A DNA stretch of 64,000 bases from Lineus longissimus (taxonomy: Eukaryota; Nemertea; Pilidiophora; Heteronemertea; Lineidae), in the NCBI RefSeq assembly GCF_910592395.1, contig NC_088315.1, forward strand, positions 18,769,808-18,833,807, written 5' to 3'. The notes under the pieces were generated by a model, which worked only from the letters and a program-made list of their open reading frames with translations, had not been told where the DNA came from and did no database searches. Positions within the stretch are counted from its first letter, which is position 1; the number at the start of each line of letters is the position of its first letter. Of this stretch, positions 1-11,351 are shown piece by piece. The position numbers were made by a program, and so were the translations under genes.

Positions 1-377
1 GTAACCGTATCATTGAAAAAAGGGCGACCTTATTCGCTTACAACAGCCAGTTTACGAATACGATCAGATATGCTGCGTCTGTTTTAGACGGGTGCTTCTA
101 AACTGAAAGGTAGAAAATGTCCTCTGCGCCGCGATGATTTTTTTCTGAGTTTTTTTCACTGTCCATTCGTAGTCTACTATTTTTTCATTACCCTCCCTCG
201 GTTTAGGGAGAGAGTTTCATTTTCCTTTCACCCGACAAACGCATTGGAATGATCAGTAGCCCAAAATGAAAATCTTTTGGCTCTACCATTGAGACTGAGT
301 TCAATTAAAATTGACAGCTAGACTTCATCGCTGTAGGCCTAAGAACATTAAATGGTGATGGTGTATTAACCACTTAC
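1..377. other. Probable intron or flank of the beta-lactamase-like gene
   Basis: This is the sequence past the splice donor of the exon at 378-682 (minus strand). It should be intron 1 of that gene. I found no convincing further exon in either strand. Confidence 0.4.
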
Positions 378-682
378 CCCCTCTCGTGAAGCAGATCAGC
401 CAACAGAGTAGAAGTGAACGCTTTGGTCAACGACGCCACACAAAATTTGGTCCCGCTTGTAACTGGAAGTTCAGCCTCCAAGTCTGCATACCCGTATCCT
501 TTAGAGATAATGGTCTCACCATCCTTTACAATGGCTATTGAAAGTCCTGGTATTCCCTTACACTTAATGATATTCTGAATGAACTCGTCCACGGACTTTA
601 TATGCTCCCATGACTTTGCCTCTAAAATACCTAAGACGCAAAGCCCTAAAACGCAAGCGTACGTTATCCGATCCGGCCGCAT
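378..682 (-). CDS. First exon of a secreted serine beta-lactamase-fold hydrolase (partial)
   Basis: The exon encodes about 101 residues from an ATG at 680-682 and ends at a strong GTAAGT donor (rest of the gene off the left edge). Visible parts are a hydrophobic signal or anchor segment near residues 7-21, then the typical start of the class C beta-lactamase/penicillin-binding fold: a short amphipathic helix, GIPGLSIAIVKDGE, GYGYADLE, and the SxxK active-site motif as SLTK followed by a helix. In this family the Ser acylates and the Lys activates it. Animal members such as LACTB and LACTB-like secreted proteins are usually peptidases or esterases rather than antibiotic resistance enzymes; the substrate here is unknown. 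An in-frame ATG at 757 is possible, but starting at 682 places the signal segment properly. Confidence 0.75.
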
Positions 683-3600
683 CGTGCTCTCCTTCTGAAC
701 TGGGCGCTCGGAGTTTCGATTCGCGGCTGTTGATGAAGTTAGACAGCTCTGGGTCAAACTCCAATGAGGGAACGCGTGTGAGTCAATACTCCGTAGATAA
801 ATGAGTGAAATACCTTATCCTTGTTGACATGTTTTGTTGAAGTACGTCATTGCCGTGTCCTCATGTGATGGGCACGCGCGAGGTCCGCGCATCGTCTGTC
901 TGTACCGGGCGCCGCAGGTGATAAGCGGGCACATGGCGTGGGAAGCTGCATTCTCCAAAGCAGACATATATAATAGTTTAAGTGTTCAACAATAATCTCT
1001 CTGCCGGTATTAGCTTCCATGTTGGATTAGTCAATGTACATTATACATTGTGATCGCGCAGTGTTATCGGACTCAATAAAAATGGCCGCAGCAACCAGAT
1101 TCGTATATAACTTTCGGGGTGAAATTACAAAAATGTATGTCGGCGAAATAAAACGGATTCAACCAAACAGTTTTGAATGTATCATTTTAACCAAGTCACA
1201 AACTTTCGCGTGACTGGAGGCAATCATGAAATGGCGTATAGTCTTGGCCTTTTGGCGGAAATGGTGGCGGCCATTTCAGGCAGGGGCGGAAATTCGACAT
1301 TGTTTAAACAAAGTTCCAGTCCCGCGCAAGGAGGATGGGCATAAACAGATGTGCTCAGTGTACAGTTAGTTATTGATAAAAATATGCAAGCCCTTGTTTT
1401 TGGTGGCAAATCGTTGAACTCCTCACTGTCAAGTTGTGAAGATAGCTGCCGCATGATGCGCCATAATGAATGCGAATCAATGGTTCTTTGCTCCACGCCA
1501 CCTCACTCGGTGTTGGGAGCAGCAGAAGAAATACCATCAGGACTGTTGATAGTGATCATGATTAAATATACAAGCCTTTGTATTTGTCAAACAACTAGTT
1601 ATCTACTTGTGAAGATAGCTGCAGCCTGGTATATTAAAGTGACGATAATTATAATCGATATACAATACAAGGCCAATGAAAGTTGACTGATGAAAATGTT
1701 GTCATTTTGAAAATACTCTTTCCCTTCTATAAGACCAGTGACAAACGTTTCCTTTCTTGCCTCATCGATGTCTTCAGACAAGGTTTTCTCATCTTTTAAC
1801 TTCAGAGAGTGATGTATTCCGATGTCCTAATCTCAGTCCAGAACATATGGCGGAATATACATGCGAGTGTCGGTGGCCGCACGGAAGTTTTCTCCCGTGC
1901 TAAGGCCACCTTCCCTTCAGAGAGGCTAATCGAGCAGAAACAGATTGCGGCACAGCCGATATTTCGGCCATTTATCTCTATAACAAGAGACGACGGGTTT
2001 TTTTTAAATGCCATCTTTTCTCTCGGCGTCTTTGTATATAGAGTATTGCATGTCATACATACAGGGATCATTTCACTATTTATAATCAAACGTGTGTTTT
2101 ATTTTTTCGTCCTTTTGACCCATCTTGACGACAGACAAATTTGAAATGCACTAGAGGGAGAAGATACATTTGAAATGTAATGGATAACGCGCGTTTTCTT
2201 CAGGTCGAAATTCCCGGCCTTAATCACATCACTAAAAAGGGCTGTTTCTATGAATCAGAACACTGAAATATGAGAAACACTGACAGATGAGAAACACTGA
2301 CTACTAGTAACACCGGGACGCATTATATAGAACCAACCCCACATATTCGATTGCACTAGTCTCATGGAAATCGATGATGATTTGCAGCGTGACTTTGTGA
2401 TGAAATTTTGCTGAACGAAATGTGTCAGCGGGCAGATCATTCTATATGCATCATCTCCGGCTTAAACACAAAATTCGACACAATTCGGATGAATGATAAT
2501 TGCAGTAAGAAAAAAGACTTCGCAAGTATTTGAAATCGAAGGTAAAACATGTTTTAATTGACACGCAGTACATCGCGGAACGAGTCTGTTACCAGAAATA
2601 CATGAGGGACGACATCTTCACCCATTATGGCATGCCAACTTTTGCCTCCGCAGATAATATTTCTTTCCTTTTAGTTATTGTAGAAGATGTGAAAGTAACA
2701 GAGGTGTTAGTATTACAATGTATAGACCCGTGTATTGGATAAGACCTGAATTTGTTTAACTGCGTAGAGGGCTCGGTTGCTATTGACCTCCAGGCTTGGT
2801 GTAAGTTTGCTTTTAAAGGCAAGACAATTACAAACAGTACTCTAGTTTCGCACGCCTAACGTTCACTGCAGTAAGCCAGTGTATGTGTACATTTTGGTAG
2901 GCCCAAGACGGGAGTAAGTTTCTTGATTGATTGACCAGCAGAAGGCCTAACATTTCCCCCATTACGGGCCTAGAAATGTGTACTGTATACAACTTTCCAG
3001 AAATGGGGAGCCGAGTGTCCGAAATAGTGATGTCATAAGGGGAAACTAGGCCTTATGGTGGAGGGACAAAGGAGATAGTCATGGTTGACCAACACACTTG
3101 ATTGCCTTTGATGACAGACAAGGGGGGAAACGTTAGTTCCAATGCAAGCCACCAATTTCGGGAAGCATGCATAGGCTGGCTGGACGTTAGAAGTGAGAAA
3201 CTAGAGTATATTGTCTGTAAACAAAGCCCGCTCGTATACCTAGGCCTGAATTCCCATAGTTCCACTGTCTTATGAAAGGGTCATCAGGGCAAATCTTGTT
3301 CACATCAACCCGCACGAAACAGCTTCCGTGGGGATCGAAAAGCCAAAATACGGCAACGGCAAATAGACAATGAGTGGCTGGCGCAAAATCCACCGCCCCT
3401 CCGCCTAAATCTAGTTCACTGTTTTTTCTTGTGGCTCAGATACATGTTAATTAGAAGTAAAAACTGCCGTAGAGTTATTATGCACGCAAATTTGCTGAAA
3501 CTTGGCATTCATTGTACATGTATCTGTATATCAGTCTACCAAACGGCATTGTTGAAATTTATATTCGCTGTGTATTTACAAAATTTGAAATTGTGGTTTA

Positions 3601-4249
3601 ATTTTCAATTCTTTAAACGAACGGAGTGAGGCCCTTAAGGTAAAGGGTGTCTCAAAACCACACTTCGCGTGTATATAGCAATCAAACCTTAACAATCCAG
3701 CGAATAGAGGGTTAATCAGTTAAGCAGGGGATGGTGCCAGTGCGATCATTTTGATAAATAATGGAATCAAAAGTCAACATTAAGAACATTTTATTGCCAC
3801 TTATATTCGGAAATGACAGGAAAAAGTAAAATTCTTTGTGTTCTCCATAAATAAGTAGGCCTACTATTGTAATAGGAGCTGTTAGTTTGTTAGCATAACC
3901 TAGTATCTCTTTAAGGTTGCTGCTCATGTTTTCAGTGTACATGTTCTCTGCCGCGTTCGTACGAGTAGCCCTTACCGCGCCAACAATTCATGCATCATAA
4001 AGTCGCACGCGAGTTTCTGAATGGAACCCTATTGCGGGCTCTATTGTCCGCATGTTCATCAGGCCGTATCTCGCTGACTGATCTGCGCCAGACTTATGAA
4101 CAGGAAATCAGGAGGTTAATATTCACCGCCAGAGAAAATGTAAAAAGTAAGCCGAACCGTTGGTCGTGTGAAATCCCCTTTTTAATATATCCTCTTTTTA
4201 TAAACAGTGTTCATCGGATACGAATGATAGCTTACATCAACTGACTTAT
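683..4249. other. Gene-poor spacer
   Basis: Only short, unsupported open frames are present, with no family similarity that I recognise. The first few hundred bases probably hold the promoter of the minus-strand gene at 378-682. An AT-rich TATA-like run lies near 964-976, but nothing decides a start site. Confidence 0.4.
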
Positions 4250-4498
4250 CTACGGTGGCTGGGGAAAGGACATCACTTTTTTTCTCAACATGAAACATTT
4301 TTTTTCAACATGAAAATATTTTTTTTCAACATGAACCTTTTTTTTCAAGAAATATCTCGAGCGATCGAGCTATTTATCTCGAGCGGCCGAGTTATTTAGC
4401 TCGAGCGATCGAGATATTGCTTGAAAAAAAAATTTTCATGTTGAAAAAGAATTTCATGTTAAAAAAATCATGTGATGTCCTTTCCCAGCCACCGTACG
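4250..4498. repeat. Foldback (MITE-like) element with palindromic centre
   Basis: The ends are inverted repeats: TACGGTGGCTGGG with AAGGACATCA at the left, and its complement ending in CCACCGTA at the right. Inside are T-runs alternating with TCAACATGAA, mirrored as TTCATGTTGA on the other arm. The centre has repeated CTCGAGCGATCGAG-type palindromes. No protein is encoded, so this is a non-autonomous DNA element or a cruciform-forming repeat. Confidence 0.75.
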
Positions 4499-4822
4499 GT
4501 TATGACTTTTGAACACCCACTTTCCTGGTTTACTCGATAGAGGCGCCACTGTCTAAGCGTGAAAAACATGACAAATCCAACAGTCGTTGAAGTATGCACC
4601 GAGCATTATCCGTGAGTTATCTAGTGAGGTTTCGCAACCATCCGGTTAGGCCCTACGACGACGTTTATCTATTGTTCGGGTGAACTCACACAAGAGATAA
4701 ACGTCGTCGTAGGGCCTAAACTGGTGGTTGCGAAACCTCACTAATAGTTTTTCACGCTTAGACAGTGGCGCCTCTATCGGGAAAACCTGGAAAGTGGGTG
4801 TTCAAAAGTCATAACCGTACTG
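4497..4822. repeat. Second foldback element, immediately adjacent
   Basis: The outer arms (about 4497-4570 and 4750-4822) start and end with CGGTTATGACTTTTGAACAC and its complement. An inner pair (about 4620-4670 and 4690-4745) contains GGCCCTACGACGACGTTTAT and its complement. The element is therefore nearly one long hairpin with a short loop around 4675-4690. It touches the right end of the preceding foldback. Confidence 0.8.
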
Positions 4823-4943
4823 ATCAGACTTTCGTGAAAAATATTTACAATTCAAAGTGAATTTAATGAACACACGTACAAGTTGGGAGCGCAAGCAAAA
4901 TTTCCCAAACGCCGTTTCTCTTAATCCTTTCGTTATATTTCGG

Positions 4944-5067
4944 TGCTATATGCACAGGCCCTTGAGTACATGTATTTCTATGCTAGCCTAGTTCCTGGGC
5001 TTATACCCCTATTTTACGCCTTCTACCCCTATTATAAATACATGTACTCAAGGGCCTGTGCTATATG
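4944..5067. repeat. Short foldback with ~28-bp arms
   Basis: Arms GCACAGGCCCTTGAGTACAT (about 4950-4976) and their complement (about 5034-5062) flank a loop of about 57 bases. No coding potential is seen. Confidence 0.7.
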
Positions 5068-7375
5068 TCTACTTTTTAATAAAGATTTTTGTTTAAAATT
5101 ATTTCATTGTTTCTTCATCAGTGTGCTACAATCTACTTGACCAAATTAGAGTTAAACTATATAACTTGCATTGTATTTCCAAATTGAAGACGTCGGTGCA
5201 GCGCAAGAATTAAAGAATTTTTTGAAAAATTAGAGCAAGCTCCACAAATGAAATATACACTGGGGGCGATAGCATCAGCCAACAAACTGATTTGGGAATC
5301 ACTGTCTATGTATAATTTTTTTAAATCCACATTTTTTATGCACCGCGATATAGACACGCTTAGACCCGGTGTAACAGTAACAAATGCCCCCCCCCCCCCC
5401 CCCCACCCTGGAAAAAGTGTCCGGCCCTATTGTATTCTGCAATATGGTTCTATAGAGACTCTGACCGTCAATAGCTCAGAGATTGAAGCGCATAATAGAA
5501 TCCTTTGTTTCCCGGGCATGCTATCCTAGGACATTTTAAACTTCTACACCGGACGCCGGCCTACAGCGTAGCGGATTGTAGTCTATTTGAATGGGCTACA
5601 CGCACGTTTACTTATTGTCCAATCAGAATTGTCGGTGGATCACGTGACATGCTGCAAAAATGGCTGGCAAGCAGGAACTGAGTTTTTTTGCAGGAGAGGT
5701 CTCGTGACCGCAAAACATGGAGAGATGGGGACCTTAATGACCACCGGATACACCGATATATAAATAGAACAAAGTTTGAGCCCCAGATTTAGACATGCCA
5801 CGTCAGCCATGAAAATCTGAACTTGAAGAAGTTGATGACTTTGCCCTAGAAAGTTATAGTCTAGGACTTGATTTTATTTACCTCAGCCCATATTATGGTA
5901 ACATTAGACGTTCTCCAATTTTCGGTAAAACCCATTCTTTTCTCAATGATATAGAAGAGAATTTTACTTCCTTTCCAGAAATTCGCAATTTATAAGGCAA
6001 AAAACAAAAATTCTTTGAATTCGTTTGAAAGTTGCCTCTTAGGTTCACAAGTGCAATTTTTTACATTGGCCAAAATATAATTTTAAAAAGTCTCGAAACA
6101 GGAATAATATCCTGGTTGAGGTTTTTTTCGCCTAAATCAAATAACCTTCTCAGTGCAAAACACCTCCAACACTAAAGGTGTGGAAAAAGAACATATTTGG
6201 GGTAGTAAGATCTTGTTTTAGATCTGTTAATTTTTTACAAAATTGCTTTTGCGAGAAGGGCAATGAATTGAGACGGAAAAAGAGATGACGTGATGTTGAG
6301 TGGTGGTCAAGGGTAAAAAAATCGCCCTGCAGACGAGCGATAAAAAATGGAAGAGGAAAAGAACGAACACATCGAAGATGGTCTCGTCATCAATCGAAGA
6401 ATTCTTTCCATGATTTGCTTTTTGAATGTCTCGTAAGGACAGACGATGGTCAGGTTGGAAAATAAGGTCCTTGTGAAATCACGTGGCGAAATTCTGTGTC
6501 AGAAATGAGCGCAGGTCATTACATAATTAAAAATTAGATCAACGCACCATCGTGGCTGTCTGGATTTTTTTTACATGACGACAAACAAGCGATTCATTCA
6601 CCTGATATTTACTTTTTGACTCACGTAACATTTGTGCCATGAGTTTTGGGTAATGACTGACCTAATGACGACAAGAACTTCACAACCCTATGCCGATGAC
6701 GGATTTTGCATCATCTCATCGCTAAATGTCAAGTTCTGCCACAACAATATTCTTTAAAAAAGGTGTCTGCAAACCATTTTTTAATGCAATGGTACTTGCC
6801 AGTGACAGTCCGCACAAATTCAGTGATAACATCTTTTGAGTTATAAAGGTCAGGCTTTAAGATTTACGATGACGTCATAGGTCAATGAAAGACATTTAGA
6901 CAATCGTGACATTTGTCAAATCAGCATGTCATCAATATTAATGAATCATGCGTGTCCATGTTCACCACTGAGAAACGGCAACAGACTTCCCGCGAATCTC
7001 CCAACTGAAACCATTGCGCGTGCGGGAGAAATCAAAGTTTACATCTCATTACTTTGTTCGGACACTAAAGACAGAAATGCGATATCAGCCGTTTGAGAAC
7101 CTGAAAAGGCTCCATCGATGTCAAGGCATCGTCTCACCACGGTGAGAAAGTTGTCAGGTGAATGTACAACCATGTAAGAACCTTGTCTGGAAGTGGCCGC
7201 CTTCAGTCTGAGGCGGGATTAACTCGGAGAGGTGGTTGGCCTTGACTCAAAGGGGTGGAAGAGACTCCCTGGTGATATTCCAAGCACTGACCTCTCAATA
7301 AGGGACACCCTTGGGGACTGATAAATGTTGTCCTCAATAGAGATACATGTATGTCCTGATAAAAAAGATCAAGTT
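5068..7375. other. Spacer with no supported gene
   Basis: A C homopolymer lies at about 5387-5404. Otherwise this is AT-rich unique-looking sequence. One well-placed ATG near 5660 follows a CCAAT and a CACGTG, but its frame ends quickly and I could not attach it to further exons. Confidence 0.4.
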
Positions 7376-8018
7376 TTTTTTATTATCATTAAAACATATT
7401 TTTAGGTGCCTTTATCAACGAATTGCTCAAAGGCACCTTACAATCTAAGAAACAATGTGCTCAAAGTACTAAAATACAGCAATAAAACAATTTAGGACCA
7501 CATGATTAAAAACGGATTTAAAAATTTAATTTAATTTAAAAAGATAGGTTTTCAATGCCTTCTTGAAGATGCCCAGGTCAGCTGTCGATCGGATGGACAG
7601 AGGAAGTTCATTCCACAGCCTTGGGGCCGAAGCCCCTAAAAGATCTCCCTCCACAGACCGTCCTATGGCGGGGGACCTTGAGTTTATACTCCCCCGCAGA
7701 GCGGAGTGCTCTGCCAGGCCTGTGGAAGGAAACCAACTCCGAGATGTAAGGAGGGGCTGTGGAATGAAGGGCTCGAAAGGTATGGATGAGAACTTTGTAC
7801 CGGATCCTAAACTTCACGGGCAACCAATGTAGGTCGATCAGTACAGGTGTTATGTGGTCAGACTTTTTAGTACGAGTGATCAAACGTGCCGAGGCGTTTT
7901 GAACTTTCTGTAGGGATTGCACCAGTTGACCTGAGACACCATCAAGAAGAGCATTGCAGTCGTCGAGTCTAGATGTTACCAGACCATTGACAAGTGACTT
8001 GGTTGCATCGGCAGGCAA
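7376..8018 (-). mobile_element. Truncated CR1/L2-type LINE: reverse-transcriptase C-terminus and 3' tail
   Basis: Reading the minus strand, the translated segment carries the usual C-terminal block of CR1/L2-like non-LTR retrotransposon polyproteins: TSRLDDCNALLDG, VQNASARLI, HITPVLIDLHWLPV and the late SFRGFGPKA. The frame breaks near 7608-7625. WNELPLSIRSTADL continues in another frame, so the copy is decayed. The 3' tail (about 7376-7550) has the family-typical end, with AAGGTGCCTTTGAGCA, a complementary GGCACC and a short ATAATAA run. It is 5'-truncated, as LINE insertions normally are. Not a host gene. Confidence 0.85.
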
Positions 8019-8435
8019 ATAACTCCTCTTTGAATGGATTTTGAATGGAACTGACCAATCTAGAATCGAAATGATGTCCTTTTTAGAAAGGGTGTCATAT
8101 TAACATTGGTGTCGGTTTATAAGGGAGGTTCCAATGTTGTTTCAAACCGTGACCGCACTGCAGACCTTCATGAGATAATTACATGTATTCTTAAAGTTCG
8201 TTGCGGTTTTTTATTGACTGGCCGATATTTTTTTGTGAAGTATGATAGTTGACATATATTTGCACTTCAACCGTTTTACGGCACTTGAAAACTCTCGTAA
8301 AGGTCGTCCAACAACGTATTATGCCGAATTGAGACCCAGACCGATTAGTCATTGGTTTTTCTCAGGTGATAATAGCCCTCAAGATGATTATTAACAAATT
8401 CTGGGAATTCATACCTATTTTTTTGTCTGTAGTGC

Positions 8436-8469
8436 TATAAAAGGGGACCAGCTCGTGTCTCCTTCATTC
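8436..8469 (+). promoter_or_regulatory. TATA box and initiator of the BRICHOS peptide gene
   Basis: TATAAAAG at 8436-8443 is followed at the expected distance by TTCATTC (8463-8469). That fits the animal initiator pattern with A+1 at 8466, 30 bases from the first T of the TATA box. The 5' leader then runs about 85 bases to the ATG at 8551. A strong TATA promoter fits an inducible or tissue-specific secreted-peptide gene; that last point is inference. Confidence 0.75.
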
Positions 8470-8550
8470 ACCATCGAGACACCGCAACAGACGACGACAA
8501 TTTCATCATCTGCATACGACTAGACTCCCGCATCTATTCAACCAGCAAAA

Positions 8551-11308
8551 ATGGTAAGTTGATTTTTTGATTTTTTGATCACCGTCCCCCAAAGTATGTG
8601 TTTCCTTATTGAGGGCGAGGGGTCTTTCTCGGGACGCCCGGATAGACGAGAGAAACAGGCGTAAATTCGGAAGGGGAAAAACACTGCATCAAGATTTGCC
8701 AATATTGCCTCTGGGGATTCAGGTTTTTTTTTTATACCGGAGCGCCGATTTAGATATGTGTCGCCCCATGCACCCCCTTTGCACAGTTTTTTTAATCCCA
8801 CGGATTGATGTCTTGTAGGAGCATGTTGTTGTCTGTTCTCAAGAGAGGTAGAATGTTTGGACTCGAGACATTTTTAGTACAAAAGGACAAAATCAATATC
8901 TGAAGTCATGCAAAATCATACGTTATTACATACTGGCAAGAAAAGTATCATCGGAGTTTACACCTTAAAGGGGTATGCCATTCGTACTTACTGTTGGTCC
9001 AGGAAAATAGAAATGCAGTTATATACAATGCCGTAGTGCAGTTATCATGCATGCAAATTTGCTAAAACTTGGCATGTGTAGTATTTGTGTCTCTGTCCAC
9101 ACAACGACGAAGCTGAAACTTATATTCAATACGTCCACGTATATTTAGCAATTGAAGATTTTCAAATTCAATTACAGATTTCGAAACAAATTAATAAATT
9201 CTAACGAATGGCGTAGGCCTTTTGAAGTTCGGTGCACCTCTCTATTAAAGACAACCTCTTTATTAAGGACACTAGTTTTGGTCCCAAAGTGGCACTTTCC
9301 ATTCAATTTGACCTCTCCAATCAGGACACCTCCCTATTAAGGACAGCACTTGGCAGTCCCGAGAGTGTCCTTAATAGAGAGGTTCTACTTTATTTCGCAC
9401 CGCCCCATATACCACGACTTAATGCCCTCGCTTTTTTCAGATGAAACTCTTCCTTATCCTCGGCCTTGCCGCCCTCGGCGCGCTTGCACAAGACGTCAAA
9501 GAAGTTGGATTCACACTGGAGGGGAAAGACTACAGGGAAACAGTGGTTGATGGGGTCGATACCAAGTTTGTGGTCGTTCCCAAGCAAGGCGCTGCCGATC
9601 ACACTATCATCATGCACGACTTCGAAGCGGTGAGTAACATACATTTTTCTACACTCTTAGCCTTTTTGAGCTGTTGAAAACCCTTCACAGGTTTTTCGGC
9701 AAACAAAATTATGCACTCTTAGGCCGCGATTACATAGAGTTCACGTTTTCACGTTATGTAACGCGTCATTTTTCACCTTTGATACGTGTCATGAAGAACA
9801 AACAAGTCATTTTTAAAGAGCGGACTACATTTGATTCATCTTCACGTCGTGTTTTCACGCCTAAGTCAGGCAAATAAAAGAAATGTCATCTATAGGCCAG
9901 AGCCACGTATTTTACACTATGTACATTACGTGTGGCCTGCATTGCTGTACATACGTTTTGGCAAAAAATACCCCTGTGGCCAATCACTCCTCACCAAATG
10001 TGTTAAAAAGAACCATTACCAAATATAATCATGATAAAAGTTTACAACATTCCAATACCAATTGCCTGAGAAAAAATTACTTCTGTACAGCATATCCGTC
10101 ATGTCGTCACTCGCGCATTGATATGGCCCTATCAAAATACGAGTTCTAAACTGACCAGTGAGACCACATGTTCTTAAATATATTATCAAAAAGCATATTT
10201 CTGTGATTGCCTGACTCTGTAGATTTAAAATCAACTGCAGATTGAGAATTAATTCCTCTATGCTCCATCCCAGCCATGTATTACCACAACATGACATTTT
10301 AATAAGCTCTTTTTGCGCCACATTTCCGGTCGTGGATGAATACATGTCTTCGCCATTCATTTCTAGAGGCTGACGGTTTTTAAAGACTTCACCTCCGACC
10401 GCTGTATCATCATGCCCTTGAACAGAGAGGTCACCATGGCCCGAGGTATCATCTTCAAGGACCACACAACCACAGATGAGGTTCGTTCTTCTTCATTGGC
10501 TGGCATTTTCAAATTAGTTTAAGCCGCCTAATTTTCCCGGGAACTGTTTGCGGGATAATTGGCGGTTGATTGTATTCTTGTTCTGCCTTTCTTTAATTAA
10601 ATATTATGGTCGACCATTATTGGCGCCAACTTGAAATCCGAAAGCAATTAGGACTCTAAAACCGAAGTGAATGCCAATTACAAGGGTGGCACGGGAGTCT
10701 GTTCTTTGGTTTCCTGAGAATAGCCTGTGTTTTAAATGTCTTAAATGTGCATTCAGTTCACTTGGACAAGTGGAAGGACTTCTGATTGCTTTAAGATTTC
10801 AAGATGTAGCAAAAATGGTGGCACCTATGGGCCTAATGGTCAACCTTTAAATGCACAATCGGTGTAATTTCCACATTGGTACATTCCGTTAGGGATTTCA
10901 CTTGCCGTGCATTAGGCTACGGTGCACCAGCAGGTGGTGGCCGTTGGCGATGTCACGAAACTTGGCTTTGCTGCATTGCTGCTCGTTTGACGGCGATCTC
11001 TTATATTATTATCATTTCCATTACAGAACGTTCCATCTGAAAATAGCATCATGTTGGACGTGGATGAGGAGAGCATAGAAGACATCGAGGCTGAAGCTGG
11101 CGAGAAGATAGCCAAGTTCTGCCGAGAACTTCCTTCGTTCAGGGCCGGGGTCTTCGAGGGGGAGAGCACGCCCAGCCCAAGTTTGGCCCCGAAGCGGGTC
11201 AGGCGCGGCTGGTTGAAGAAGACGTGGAAGAAAGTGAAGAAACACGTGAAGCCGGTCGCAAGGGTCATTGTTACTCGCGCCATCGTGGGAGCCGTGCTTG
11301 GCCGCTAA
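8551..11308 (+). CDS. BRICHOS-domain precursor of a cecropin-like antimicrobial peptide
   Basis: Coding exons: 8551-8553, 9441-9629, 10367-10480, 11027-11308, all joined in phase 0, giving 195 residues. The start ATG is the last codon of exon 1, and a second ATG opens exon 2. Residues 1-17 are a signal peptide ending ALGALA. The BRICHOS core has HDF at 60-62, then the paired cysteines C77 (DRCIIMPL) and C134 (AKFCRELPSF). In this family the domain is a chaperone-like prodomain that shields an aggregation-prone C-terminal peptide. R159-V-R-R162 is a furin site. After it comes GWLKKTWKKVKKHVK, a proline at 178, then a hydrophobic helix ending L-G-R-stop, the usual C-terminal amidation signal. 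The predicted peptide has 31 residues, no cysteine and about +10 charge. A membrane-active antimicrobial role is inferred. The donor of exon 3 (GTTCGT) is weak. Confidence 0.85.
9228..9393. mobile_element. MITE family A, copy 1 (intron 1 of the BRICHOS gene)
   Basis: This family recurs at least ten times in the window. Its ends are CAGTAGAACCTCTCTATTAA and the complement, next to TA, and its body repeats CTCTATTAAGGACAC and GGTCCCAAATTGG. TA target sites and CAGT ends suggest a pogo/Tigger- or mariner-mobilised non-autonomous element; that assignment is inference. This copy lacks a clean left end. Confidence 0.8.
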
Positions 11309-11345
11309 CTACGTAACGTGCTTCTACAACTACATAATAGACCAC

Positions 11346-11351
11346 ATTAAA
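11346..11351 (+). terminator. Polyadenylation signal of the BRICHOS gene
   Basis: ATTAAA lies 38 bases past the stop codon and is followed within 20-30 bases by a TGGTCGTCC/T-rich tract. This gives a very short 3' UTR. Confidence 0.6.

Noticed and set aside
5600-5705. CCAAT, CACGTG and ATGGCTGGCAAG as a gene start
   Set aside because: The frame is very short, the following GTCTCG is a poor donor, and no compatible downstream exon was found.
7608-8018. 136-residue minus-strand frame as a host gene
   Set aside because: It matches the C-terminal reverse-transcriptase block of CR1/L2-type LINEs, is frameshifted and ends in a LINE-like tail.
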